From Mycobacterium pseudokansasii (GTDB lineage: Bacteria; Actinomycetota; Actinomycetes; Mycobacteriales; Mycobacteriaceae), in NCBI RefSeq assembly GCF_900566075.1, contig NZ_UPHU01000001.1, positions 3,470,324 through 3,534,323 on the forward strand: a stretch of DNA of 64,000 nucleotides, given 5' to 3'. Numbering within the stretch: the first letter of the stretch is position 1; each line of letters opens with the position of its first letter. Made by a program: the position numbers and the translations under genes. The notes below the pieces were generated by a model. It was not told the DNA's origin, made no database searches, and saw only the letters and a program-made list of their open reading frames with translations. This document shows positions 34,601 through 43,561 of this stretch, piece by piece.

Positions 34601-37138
34601 CTACTCAAAGACGTTTGTCACAGTATAGTCGTCCGGCGGTATGTCGCCACTGTCTACAACCGCCTCAGCCGCACCGTTAGGCAGGCGCCCTCCGGGAATC
34701 CATTGCTCGTTGGCGCCCGCTTCATTACCAGACGGAATCCGCAGATTGAACGCCTTGGGATCCGCTATATCGATTCGGACGATTGTATTCGAATCGAGAA
34801 AGCCCTGCGGCAGGCCAAGTTCATTCTCCATTGCGCGCAGGTCACCTCGTGATGCTTCAATCATTGCATCAGCTTCGTTCTTGGGCATTACGAATGACGT
34901 GCCGTCTCGCTGGGCAATTCCGTACTTGATGAGGTTGCTTTTGGGCATGAACCGAGTGGCGCCCTCGTCGAATTTCTCAAGCTGACTCTCAATGTATTCC
35001 GGCGACAGGTATTCCGACGGGTCAGGTCGAGTGCCCTTCGGCATCGCTGTGATTTCATCGCGGTGCTCGGCGCTCAATTCTCCCCACGACGCGTCGTCCC
35101 CATTTGAACCCGGGGTTGCGCCGGGACCATGCGGCGTGTCGTCGCGTGCTGGCCCGGGTGAGTACCCATTGGTGGCCGGACCGTGGCCATGCGCAACACC
35201 ATGCGTCGGCGGCGGTTCGGACGGATGCCCACCCGGTGCGACGCCTTCCCCACCATGCGCCCCGGTGAGATCAACCGGACGACCGGCCGGGACCGTGAAT
35301 TCCGCTGCGGGCGAGGGCGTCGGCGTGACAACGGAATGTGCAGCGGAGGGTGCCGGCTTTACGGGAGATCCACCGGGTGAAACCGGCACCCGAGGCGACA
35401 TGACATCAACTACCTGCGCTCCCCCCGACGTCAGTTGCCCCTCCGGAACAGCAGGCGCAGCATGCGGGCCCGGCCCCGGCGAGGCTATCGGCTCCGAAGG
35501 ACCGACCGGCCGACCCGGAGCCGGCTGCGAGGTCGACGATCCCGTTGGGGCAGAGCGAGACTCGGCCGGGGCCGTGCTGGGCGCGGAATCCGCAGGACGC
35601 GGAGCCTCAACCGGTGGCCGCGGTGACTCTCCTGTCGGCAAAGCTGCGGGTTCGCCGCTCGTCTTCGGATCGGCCTTGGGCAGATCGCCGCCGAGACCCT
35701 CCAGCTGGGTAGTCAGCGCCTCACCGGAGTGGGTGATTTCACCCAACTGCCCGCCACCACCTGGCGCTCCGACACGCGTACCGCCGCCACCTTCTTCCCC
35801 GGCGACGCCTCCCTCCGCAGCACGCTCGCCCATGCCGAAACGCCGGGCCTCGCCAACCTTGAGGAAAGACGTCCCAAGGTCAAAGAGGTTCTCTCCCAAC
35901 CCCAATCCCGGCCGGTCCCTGCTCCAATCCTCGAGGCGCAGCAATCCTTTCCAGGTCTGCGCGGCACCGTCCGGGTCCAGCAGTGCGTATGCCGGAAGGG
36001 AACGCACCGCCGTCACATCCAGCCCCTCCCAAGCGGCCGCCGCACCCTTGGGATCGGTGAGAAAGTGTCGTGGACTGAGCTGGTCCATCTCGACGACCGT
36101 TGAGAATGCCGCCTTGTAGACACCCTCGGTGACGTTGGTGAAGAAATCGAACACCGTTGCCAGCGGATTGCCGACTTCGGTACCCAGAAAATGCGTGAGC
36201 TCACCGCGCACATAACGCTCCATCCCGCGCACCAAACCGTCAGCGACCCCCATTCCGCGCTGCATCGCCTGCTCCTTGGCCTGCGCTTCACGACCAAGGT
36301 TGTGCAGCACGGCCTTGATGTCCTCGGCGATCTCTTTGACCTCTTGCAGCCCATCGCCGTCGAAAATCGACACCACCTCATGCCACAACCCTGACGCCGA
36401 CCCCAACCGGTGCAAGAGGTCTCGAATGGCGTTTTGCGCGTGGGCCACCTCGTCGGCGAAATTGTCGAGGGTGGCGGCCAACTGTTCACACTGCTTGCCC
36501 AGGCTTGCCATTGTGGCGTCCACCTCGGACAAGACCGGCTGGATCAGAGGACCTTCTGGAATCTCTTGTCCGGCGATCACCGCCTTCGGACCGTTGAGCC
36601 CCTGCTCCGCACCGCCGAGCGCCGCAGCAAAACCCCGCCAACACCCCGCGGCCGCATGCAATCCCGCGACATCCCCGTTGGGCCACAAATCACCGACAAA
36701 CAGCTCCACGACCCGCCACAGCATCGGCGGAGGTGGACCTGCACCCAATGTGCCCGGTGGACCAGGAGCCGAAAACTGCTCCGGATCGTGCGGCGCCGGC
36801 AACACACCACGGCCACCACCCAACGTGGACGCCGCTTCAGCCCTGGAATAATTCGTCGCGGACAGTTGAATCCTGGCGCCGTTATGACGGCACGCGTTGA
36901 TCGCCGCCGCGGCAGCCTTTACCAGCGACTTCGCCGCCTCCTGATACGCCAACCCGAACATGTCGCCGGCCGCATCCTGACCAGTGTTGGCTCCGAAACC
37001 TGCCGTCAGCGCGCCCAACGCGGCCACGAGGGCCTCACCCACAGCGGCCACCGAGCTGCCCGCGACGAACATCGCCTCGGGATCAACCGCCAACGGAGCC
37101 ACGCCGGGATTTTGCCCTATGGCAAGGGTTGTCGCCAT
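34601..37138 (-). CDS. CpnT-like outer-membrane channel/toxin with a non-TNT C-terminal tip
   Basis: An 845-residue protein, nearly the length of CpnT (846). The N-terminal part follows CpnT: VAPLAVDPEAMFVAGS, SATNYSRAEA, a LWPNGD motif near residue 150, and a helical region up to about residue 350. CpnT's N-domain acts in nutrient uptake and toxin export. A long Pro/Gly/Ser-rich linker spans roughly residues 440-690. The last 130 residues are not TNT: they contain EYLSPEYIESQLEKF, GTSFVMPKNEADAMIEASRGD and RIPSGNEAGANEQWIPGG, a pattern I associate with tips of Rhs-type toxins in other bacteria, activity unknown to me. The adjacent small gene at 34325 is the likely immunity partner. No EsxE/EsxF-like genes are found upstream. 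Confidence 0.78.
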   Translation of the reverse strand: MATTLAIGQNPGVAPLAVDPEAMFVAGSSVAAVGEALVAALGALTAGFGANTGQDAAGDMFGLAYQEAAKSLVKAAAAAINACRHNGARIQLSATNYSRAEAASTLGGGRGVLPAPHDPEQFSAPGPPGTLGAGPPPPMLWRVVELFVGDLWPNGDVAGLHAAAGCWRGFAAALGGAEQGLNGPKAVIAGQEIPEGPLIQPVLSEVDATMASLGKQCEQLAATLDNFADEVAHAQNAIRDLLHRLGSASGLWHEVVSIFDGDGLQEVKEIAEDIKAVLHNLGREAQAKEQAMQRGMGVADGLVRGMERYVRGELTHFLGTEVGNPLATVFDFFTNVTEGVYKAAFSTVVEMDQLSPRHFLTDPKGAAAAWEGLDVTAVRSLPAYALLDPDGAAQTWKGLLRLEDWSRDRPGLGLGENLFDLGTSFLKVGEARRFGMGERAAEGGVAGEEGGGGTRVGAPGGGGQLGEITHSGEALTTQLEGLGGDLPKADPKTSGEPAALPTGESPRPPVEAPRPADSAPSTAPAESRSAPTGSSTSQPAPGRPVGPSEPIASPGPGPHAAPAVPEGQLTSGGAQVVDVMSPRVPVSPGGSPVKPAPSAAHSVVTPTPSPAAEFTVPAGRPVDLTGAHGGEGVAPGGHPSEPPPTHGVAHGHGPATNGYSPGPARDDTPHGPGATPGSNGDDASWGELSAEHRDEITAMPKGTRPDPSEYLSPEYIESQLEKFDEGATRFMPKSNLIKYGIAQRDGTSFVMPKNEADAMIEASRGDLRAMENELGLPQGFLDSNTIVRIDIADPKAFNLRIPSGNEAGANEQWIPGGRLPNGAAEAVVDSGDIPPDDYTVTNVFE

Positions 37139-37605
37139 TCACCCGCCTTCGACGTCCGGGGGATTTCGGCGTGGTTCACCCAGCGCGAACCAGCACTGGC
37201 CCACCGGACGTCATGTAGCGGCCGATCGCGTCCTGGCCTGCGGCCTGGGCTGTAGCAAAGTCATCGACCATCGTCGCGCGGGATTATCGAAAGGTGCCAT
37301 GCCGGTCAATTCACCACCGCCCCAACAGTGTCACGTCTTGATCGCCGTGAGTCGTAAGGCGGTGAACTGAGTGCCGTGCGGCGTCCGACGCGGTGCTGCT
37401 GACAACTCACCGGTTCGCCGCCGAAATTGCTGCTGCGGGCGTGTACGGCTTCCGCGGTCGGGCTGGCGCAGGCTGCTCCACAGCGGCACACCCACCAACG
37501 CGCCAACATGCCCTGAATTACACAGAGCCATAACCGTTTTCACGGTGCGGCCGCGTTGTCAGCGAAGAACTGACCCGTGGATGGAGAACCGGAACTATCA
37601 GGCGC
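37139..37605. other. Intergenic region upstream of the CpnT-like gene
   Basis: About 470 bases. At 37176-37271 the minus strand encodes a 31-residue open frame (DDFATAQAAGQDAIGRYMTS) that could be the remnant of a small ESX-type gene where CpnT loci carry esxF and esxE, but this is weak. The rest holds no supported gene. Confidence 0.35.
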
Positions 37606-38517
37606 TTACATTGTCGTGATCAGGCGCGCATCTTGTTGGACGAGAAGCGGATTGATGAGGTCGACCACGATCCAGTGCCTTGTCTCATCTACAACGGTGA
37701 TCACGCCGAGGTTGTAGACAGCGCCACCGAGGTCAACTGTGACCGGAGAGCCGAGCACCCACTGTTCGATGGGCTTGGTGGTGTCGTCTGCAGCCACCAC
37801 GACGCGAGCCACGCCAGCGGGCAGGTTCTTCAGTTCGGGCGTGGAAGCCGGGTCGAGTACGTGCCCCGTTACGACGACTCCGTCGACGTTGCTCCACTTC
37901 GCAGGCGCCTTGCGCTGTTCAACTGGCTGTGTCGCTTGAACGGTTGCGCCTGTCGGCATCTGGTCGTTGATCTTGACGTCCACAGGAATCGCCCAGTCTG
38001 ATTGACCGGAACTGAACACCGCGAGGGGCGAAGTCGGGATCGTCCAAGGCTCGTCGGCAACCGCTGGTTGTACATCGCCGGGCGCGACGTAGGTAATGTT
38101 TCCGACCTTGATTCGGCTCGGCGCTTGACCAGTGGCGCCTGCCTTCATCACCGACACCGGTCCATCCGCAGCACCTTTCGCGCATTGCGCGGCAGTAATG
38201 AAGCCGGGCAGCCGCTGCCCGCCATGGCTCGCGTCGGGGTAGTCGATATAAAAACCGGCTTTGCACACGACGGTGGCGGCTTCGTCACCAACCATAATTG
38301 GCGAGCCCGGTTGCAGCGCAGTCACCGGTCCCGACGTCAAGGTCGGCGCGTTGATCGACGGCGGGGGCGGGGCAAATGATGCAGAGGACTTAGCACTCGA
38401 CGACGTTGTGCCCGAAGCCTTCTCGCCGACATTCGACCCACACCCGACGGGTGCCAAGCACACGGTCAGGATGATCGACGCCGCTACCAATAACGCTGCG
38501 GCGCTTGCCTTTCTCAT
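37606..38517 (-). CDS. Lipoprotein of unknown function
   Basis: A 303-residue protein with a signal peptide (AAALLVAASIILTVCLAP) and a Cys at the expected lipidation region (VGCGSN), followed by a Ser/Pro-rich spacer. The body has no family I recognise. The ATG at 38517 overlaps the stop of the preceding lipoprotein as ATGA, so the two are coupled. Expected at the outer face of the cytoplasmic membrane. Part of the minus-strand run leading to the CpnT-like toxin. Confidence 0.7.
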   Translation of the reverse strand: MRKASAAALLVAASIILTVCLAPVGCGSNVGEKASGTTSSSAKSSASFAPPPPSINAPTLTSGPVTALQPGSPIMVGDEAATVVCKAGFYIDYPDASHGGQRLPGFITAAQCAKGAADGPVSVMKAGATGQAPSRIKVGNITYVAPGDVQPAVADEPWTIPTSPLAVFSSGQSDWAIPVDVKINDQMPTGATVQATQPVEQRKAPAKWSNVDGVVVTGHVLDPASTPELKNLPAGVARVVVAADDTTKPIEQWVLGSPVTVDLGGAVYNLGVITVVDETRHWIVVDLINPLLVQQDARLITTM

Positions 38518-39353
38518 GCGTTCGCGCTTGGCGAGGGCCAACCAGGAGACGCCGGCAGGGTCGGGAAGAACGACCGGACATATTCCTGCCCGGGTACCAA
38601 GTCGCGGTGGGGGGGTGCCTTCGCGACACAGGTATCTTCGTTTTCGACAACATCCGGCCACTCCGACCCGATTCCAGATCGGGCGAAATACCCGCCCTGG
38701 TGGCTGGTGATCCGCCAACCGACGAAAACATCGACCGACGGCGCGCGCGCCGGCCCCTGCTGGGCGGGCAGCGGCGGCCCCGGCTTGGCAGGAGCGGTCA
38801 TGGTGATCCGCATCGCCGCGATACCTGTATACGGGGACGGCCTTGCAACATGCGGGCGGACCCATCCTTGGTCAGATTGTTCGGCAGCGCCGAACATGTA
38901 TTCGCAGACAATGACTGTGACGTCACGACCAGAGGTTGTCACAGCCAAGATATGGTCCTGCTGCGTGCCCAACCACGGCGGGTCCGGCCGACCGTCGGTC
39001 TGTGGCCACAAAAACTGTGTGCCGATCGGATCGTCGATGGACCTGTTGGGATCAACCGACTGCCGAAATCCCGGATACAGATACTTGTCATCGCGCATGG
39101 CGGAGGCCAGCGTGAACGACTCGGTGTAGGCGCGCACCACCACCGCAGGCCACGCGGTCACGTCGATACCGGGTTCAGCCGTCCACACCATGGTGAAATT
39201 GTCCAGCGCCGCAGGCCAGCCCGCCGGCGGCGCCGCAGACGTACTGGTCGAACCTTGAGCCGAGCGCCCACCCGAACCGCATCCGCCGACCAACAGCACA
39301 CCAACTGTCAACAACGCTGCGATTGTTCGCAACTCGGGACGGATTCGCATCAC
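38514..39353 (-). CDS. Lipoprotein of unknown function
   Basis: A 279-residue protein with a signal peptide and lipobox (TVGVLLVGGCGSGG). The mature domain contains Trp-rich motifs (FTMVWTAEPGIDVTAWPAVVV, FVGWRITSHQGGYF) and shows no family I know. It starts with GTG at 39353 overlapping the upstream stop as GTGA, and ends overlapping the next lipoprotein. The chain of overlaps indicates one operon of three genes (39964 to 37606). Confidence 0.7.
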   Translation of the reverse strand: MMRIRPELRTIAALLTVGVLLVGGCGSGGRSAQGSTSTSAAPPAGWPAALDNFTMVWTAEPGIDVTAWPAVVVRAYTESFTLASAMRDDKYLYPGFRQSVDPNRSIDDPIGTQFLWPQTDGRPDPPWLGTQQDHILAVTTSGRDVTVIVCEYMFGAAEQSDQGWVRPHVARPSPYTGIAAMRITMTAPAKPGPPLPAQQGPARAPSVDVFVGWRITSHQGGYFARSGIGSEWPDVVENEDTCVAKAPPHRDLVPGQEYVRSFFPTLPASPGWPSPSANA

Positions 39354-39964
39354 TTCCTGCCCTGATCGGGGTGCGGAACACCAACAATATCGTCGTAGCG
39401 GCTGACCAACCCCACATCCGGGGAGAAGCGCTCGCTGGGCGGCCTGGGTTCCAGCGACTGCGACAAAGCGGGACCAATCACGCTGTTGTATTGACCGGCC
39501 GTAACACCCAGTTCTTCCGGCGTCGCGATTCGACCATTGGGGTGGTCGTGGTCATAGACGATGTAACCGGGCGGCAGTCCGGCGACTGTGTGTCCTGTTC
39601 CGAGCATGGCGTTGAGGATCTCTTGGTCGGCCATACCCAAAGACATGGGCTGTATCGGATTTTCGGTCGGCGCAGTCGGTGTTGGTCCAAGGATGGCGTT
39701 TTCCAGGTTGTGGCCCAGGATGCCGATCGTAGGGCCGGCGATGCGGCCGACCCCGCACCGGGGGTGCGCCACACATGCTTTCGGCGAAGTCGTCAAGCGG
39801 TCAGCTGAATCCCAGCAATCCTCCGATGTCCCGGCGATGTTTTTGACGTACGACCCCAGCCCATAGGCCGTATCGCGGACCAAGTTCGGGTTCACTTGGC
39901 CAAGGATGTCGTTGACCCTGCTGCGGCGCAGCGTCACCTTCCGGTGAGGGTGGTTCCTGTACAT
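39350..39964 (-). CDS. Unknown protein, first of a lipoprotein operon
   Basis: A 204-residue protein without signal peptide. It has four Cys in the middle (SEDCWDSADRLTTSPKACVAHPRCGVG) and a C-terminal motif GLPPGYIVYDHDHPNGRIATPEELGV. I do not recognise the family. The ATG at 39964 was chosen because the longer frame upstream lacks a plausible start context. Its stop overlaps the next gene as GTGA. Confidence 0.6.
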   Translation of the reverse strand: MYRNHPHRKVTLRRSRVNDILGQVNPNLVRDTAYGLGSYVKNIAGTSEDCWDSADRLTTSPKACVAHPRCGVGRIAGPTIGILGHNLENAILGPTPTAPTENPIQPMSLGMADQEILNAMLGTGHTVAGLPPGYIVYDHDHPNGRIATPEELGVTAGQYNSVIGPALSQSLEPRPPSERFSPDVGLVSRYDDIVGVPHPDQGRK

Positions 39965-40107
39965 GAACGACGGCTCCTCTTCTGGCTCAGGCCAGCATCC
40001 GTTGGCGTGACGCTGGACCGAAATACTAACTGCGAAGGAGATTTGTACCCTGGCCCCGATGTGCCGTGACGCGCCATTATTCGTTCGATAGGTACCCAAT
40101 TCGAATT

Positions 40108-40371
40108 TTAAATAAAATACAGGATCGCGAATAGACCCACAAACGTAAAGACGCCGAAAAATGCCGCAAATGCGCCCACCGAAAATGCCTTTGTGCGTTT
40201 GAAGGCCATCGTGAGTCCGCAAAGAAAAAGAGGAAATATGGGTGCAAAAAACCAGAAGAATCCGAAAGTAAGCAGCGTCGACAAGATGCCAACAAACATG
40301 CCCGCAAGGAGGGGGACGGGCCGATTTCGGGCATAGTCGAACGGGCTTTCATAGCCAGAGGACGCGGTCAT
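40108..40371 (-). CDS. Small membrane protein
   Basis: An 87-residue protein with two hydrophobic segments (LAGMFVGILSTLLTFGFFWFFAPIF and GAFAAFFGVFTFVGLFAILYF). It follows the 102-residue membrane protein after one base. No family recognised. Together they lie directly downstream of the Rv2079-type N-terminal protein and could be its membrane-located partners. Confidence 0.6.
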   Translation of the reverse strand: MTASSGYESPFDYARNRPVPLLAGMFVGILSTLLTFGFFWFFAPIFPLFLCGLTMAFKRTKAFSVGAFAAFFGVFTFVGLFAILYFI

Positions 40372-40372
40372 A

Positions 40373-40681
40373 TCAGTGCATCCTCCAAGAGGGGAAGCCT
40401 AAGAGGAGGTTGACGAAGAGCAGGATCGACCACCCTGTCAGCGGCGCGAGAATGATTCCGATTGCAGTGCCGCGCCATGCGGCACCCTTAGCGCCGAAGT
40501 ACAGGGCCACGCCCGTAACGATAAGGATGAGGGACACCCAAGAGACAAATCTATAAAAATCTCCTGCAGCAAAATGTTCGTGCGTCGCGATAGATATAGC
40601 TTTCAGCATGATAGCCCACAGAAATCCGCCAGCGATTGCTCCGGTAAATGTGGCACGTATCCAGTCGATCGGCTCTTTCAT
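40373..40681 (-). CDS. Small membrane protein
   Basis: A 102-residue protein with about three membrane segments (ATFTGAIAGGFLWAIMLKAI, FVSWVSLILIVTGVALYFG, TAIGIILAPLTGWSILLFVNLLLG). It begins 21 bases after the stop of the 524-residue protein upstream on the same strand. No family recognised. A role as immunity to that protein is possible but unproven. Confidence 0.6.
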   Translation of the reverse strand: MKEPIDWIRATFTGAIAGGFLWAIMLKAISIATHEHFAAGDFYRFVSWVSLILIVTGVALYFGAKGAAWRGTAIGIILAPLTGWSILLFVNLLLGFPSWRMH

Positions 40682-40702
40682 ATAAACTGTCGGGACCCTT
40701 TT

Positions 40703-42277
40703 CTATCTCGGCAATAGTGGTGGCAGCATAACAACCGGATCATGCAGGCCGATTTCCGGCGGATGGTCGACGGGCCCGAGAGGGTATGTGCCCGGGGGCG
40801 TAGCAACAAGCGGCGGACCGATGGGCACCGGCGCGGGCCCGTGTCCGGGTTGCGGGTGGGATGGGACCGTCAAGGCAGGGTACTGATCGTTGAATCGCAG
40901 TTCCAGCACTTGGTCACCAATTGATCTGTGCCACCAGAGACCAGCAGCAGGCCCCAATGCGTTGTCAACTACGAGGGGCCATGACTGCACGAGCGGTGCC
41001 GTCGTCGACCCCGACCGATCGTTGTAGATCTCGATCGCCGGGAAGTTCGTCACGGTGCCACCAACATGGGGACCACCGGGCGTCGGCTGGATGGCGATCG
41101 TGCCATTCACATCGAACGACGTCGCCTTGGCTAAGCCTTCCCCGCCGGGTGAAAACGGGTCGGCAGCACTATATTTCACCAAAACACCACCGTCGCTCTT
41201 CTGGACGGCTGAGATTGTCGGCGTTCCCGCCCGGATCTGGCCCGTTTTTGCGTCAACTGACGGGTTCTGGCGCGCGACGATGATGCCGTTCTCATAGTCG
41301 ACATAGATTGACACCCGCGATGCCTCCGGCCCCGCGGTAGATGAAAAGCCACGGTTGTCGCCGAGATTGTCGTGAATCGGCTGCCAGTCGAGTTGCGGAG
41401 CCCAAACAGCGCGACCAGGAATGAAAAGGTTAGTCCGCACCACACCTTGTCCGGGCACCGGCTTGATGCGTCCAACCACGATGTTCGGGGGCACGCCGCC
41501 GTTCTTCGGGTCATAACTATGCGGATCGAGCGCCGCCGCCGTTTGCCAGTCTGCCGCGGAGGTCGGTGGCCTACCGAAAATCTTTGCAAAAGCGGCGATT
41601 TCGTTCTGGCGTCGGTCGGCTTCTGGTCCGCCCTTGGTTGGCGTTGCTGGCGCGTCGAAAGCCTCGATCATCGTCGGGTCGCAGCCATCGTTGTTCAAAG
41701 TGCTCAGCGAGCTTTGCAAGTCATCTGAGTAGCCAGAACGGATGGATGTCAGCTTTTGTAGAGCGACTTTGGTGTCTGTGATGGCGTCATCTTCGAGAGT
41801 GGAAATGAGAGCATCGACTGCGGACTTGTCGGCCGCTGTAAGGCTGACGTTGTTCTCGATTTCCAGCGCATCGCCCAGTTCGTTGTCGATCTCTTGCAGC
41901 TGGGCCTCCAAGGCAGCAATCTGCTTCCCCGCCAACCGTTGTGCCTCGGCCAGCGCGGCTGCGATGTTCGCCAAGTCCAAACCGATCTTGGGCAGTTGCG
42001 CGGCCTGAAGTCCCAGGGAGTTCGCCACGCGCTGAACTTCGACAGAGTCGTTGATCGGATGATCACCGTTCTCCCGGTTCCAGGACGCCTCAAATCGGCG
42101 AAGAGCATCGTCGAATGCAGCGCAGGCCTCGGCGGTGCATCGGCCAGCATTGTGGAAGGCCTGGGCCAGCTCAGATATCCGCGCCGGACGTCCAGCCTGC
42201 AGACTCTGGTTGATCGCCCACGGATCGCCGCCGACCTCGACGATCAGCCGCGGGATGCTTATATGACGCAGTTGCAT
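40703..42277 (-). CDS. Secretion-associated protein with Rv2079-type N-domain and a different C-terminal domain
   Basis: A 524-residue protein. Residues 1 to about 200 closely match the N-domain of the hydrolase at 57911 (RxISIxxLIxEAGGDPWxxNxSLQAG, SWNRENGDHPINDSxEVQRV, a helical coiled region with LAEAQRxAG). The C-terminal 300 residues are not a hydrolase: they contain GRIKPVPGQGVVRTNLFIPG, NRGFSSTAGPEASRVSIYVDYENGIIVARQNPSVD and AADPFSPGGEG, a beta-rich domain I have no name for. Shared N-domain with a swapped C-domain is the layout of polymorphic toxins. Two small membrane proteins follow and are candidate partners. Confidence 0.7.
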   Translation of the reverse strand: MQLRHISIPRLIVEVGGDPWAINQSLQAGRPARISELAQAFHNAGRCTAEACAAFDDALRRFEASWNRENGDHPINDSVEVQRVANSLGLQAAQLPKIGLDLANIAAALAEAQRLAGKQIAALEAQLQEIDNELGDALEIENNVSLTAADKSAVDALISTLEDDAITDTKVALQKLTSIRSGYSDDLQSSLSTLNNDGCDPTMIEAFDAPATPTKGGPEADRRQNEIAAFAKIFGRPPTSAADWQTAAALDPHSYDPKNGGVPPNIVVGRIKPVPGQGVVRTNLFIPGRAVWAPQLDWQPIHDNLGDNRGFSSTAGPEASRVSIYVDYENGIIVARQNPSVDAKTGQIRAGTPTISAVQKSDGGVLVKYSAADPFSPGGEGLAKATSFDVNGTIAIQPTPGGPHVGGTVTNFPAIEIYNDRSGSTTAPLVQSWPLVVDNALGPAAGLWWHRSIGDQVLELRFNDQYPALTVPSHPQPGHGPAPVPIGPPLVATPPGTYPLGPVDHPPEIGLHDPVVMLPPLLPR

Positions 42278-42992
42278 TGCACCGCTTGACGTCTCGCTAC
42301 GCTGTGCTCATTGCGTCGTGTCAGTCCTGTGGCGTACAGTCGCCGGGTTCCGAGAACAGAAGGCTCGTGAGAGGCTCGCGACCCGCTTACCTTTTGCGCC
42401 TGTGGCGAGCTGACCGCGCGGAGCGAAGTCATGGCCCAGCGGTATGGCGAGAAATCCCCAGCCTCGAGGGGCTCCACAACGATTGATCGGCACCGCCTTG
42501 AGGCCTCTTCCTGCGCTTCCGTCGTGCACATCGTCACTCCTTGCCGTCGTCGAGATCGATAACGCCACAGTCTCCTTCGGACGCAGCGCTCGCGCGTTGT
42601 CGTCGCGATCGGTATGAGTCGGACGACAAGGTATCGGCAGCCGAATCGCGGGTCAATTCACTATTTCGCCACAGCATGGTGTCGCCGGGTTATCCAATTC
42701 GGTGACAAACTTAGTGGCTCTACCGTGTGGCGCCGACCACGGTAGCGACTCCTTCAGCAGCTGCCGGGCTACCGGCGGTGAACATCGCATCGAGATGAAC
42801 CGCCGAGGGAGCCACGCGCGAATTCTGCCCTACTGCAGGGGGTGTCGCCATTCACGCCTGAGAACCCACGTAGGGAGCTTGTCCGTCTCGCCCATCCGGC
42901 GATGTTTTGGCGGCCCTGGCTGTCCTCGATGTCGCCGCGATCCGGTAGGCGCTGGAGTGCGCGCAGGCAGCAGCAGGAATAACGTCACTCAG
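42278..42992. other. Intergenic region with a toxin-gene remnant
   Basis: About 700 bases between divergent genes. It holds the decayed start of a second CpnT-like gene (about 42720-42851, minus strand) and the promoter area of the membrane protein at 42993. The part 42300-42700 shows no supported gene. Confidence 0.45.
42720..42851 (-). pseudogene. 5' fragment of a second CpnT-like gene
   Basis: From the ATG at 42851 the minus strand reads VGQNSRVAPSAVHLDAMFTAGS, closely following the start of the intact CpnT-like protein (IGQNPGVAPLAVDPEAMFVAGS). Similarity is lost after about 45 codons. The rest of the gene is absent, so this is a leftover of a deleted or recombined toxin gene. Confidence 0.7.
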
Positions 42993-43498
42993 GTGACGAC
43001 CCTCCCGCCCACGACGGGCCAATGGACGCAAACCCACCCCAGACAGCCCGGGACAGGCTCACGCGTTTGGCACGCTGTGGGCTTGGCCATCGCCATTACG
43101 CTGGGCGCGGCGGCCTTGATCGTGGCATTGACTCGCCCTACTACGAGCGGAACAACGGCACGCCCGGCAACGTCCGCCCCGCCGACCTCCACAGCCGCTG
43201 AAGTCGCCGCCGCGCACCAGAAGTTGTGTGAGGTGTACAAGCTGGCGGCGCGTTCGGTCCAGATAGATACACATAGCGGCGACTCGGCGCTCGCAGGAAT
43301 TTCCACAATCAACGGAGCGGTGATGCTTGAGCAAGCGGTGAACGGCACCCCGGCGCTCGCGTCCACCGACCGCGTCGCCGCCCTGACACTCGCCGAGGCA
43401 TACACGAGTGCCAATGCCAGAGCTAGCTCTTTGCGTCGTGACGATCCCGAATGGCAGGCGGTGGTCAACGAGGTCAATGCCAAGGACGCACGCATGAA
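42993..43498 (+). pseudogene. Membrane-anchored protein, 3' end cut by an IS3-family insertion
   Basis: A paralogue of the protein at 45212. It has one N-terminal helix (AVGLAIAITLGAAALIVALTRP), a Thr/Pro/Ala-rich spacer, and the domain EVAAAHQKLCEVYKLAARSVQI, NGAVMLEQAVNGTPALAS, with an end NAKDARMN. The intact copy ends KDARMKALCGAG; here the sequence switches at 43499 to the terminal repeat of an IS3-family element, so only the last six residues are lost. The start is the GTG at 42993. Confidence 0.72.
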
Positions 43499-43561
43499 TG
43501 AAGTTCCCCCGGTTTCCCGGAGACTTTGCTACCTGGGATTGGCGCCCTCGAGTTGGAGGGT

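Noticed and set aside
37176..37271. 31-residue frame as an EsxE/EsxF homologue
   Set aside because: Position upstream of a CpnT-like gene is right, but there is no WXG motif and no clear similarity.
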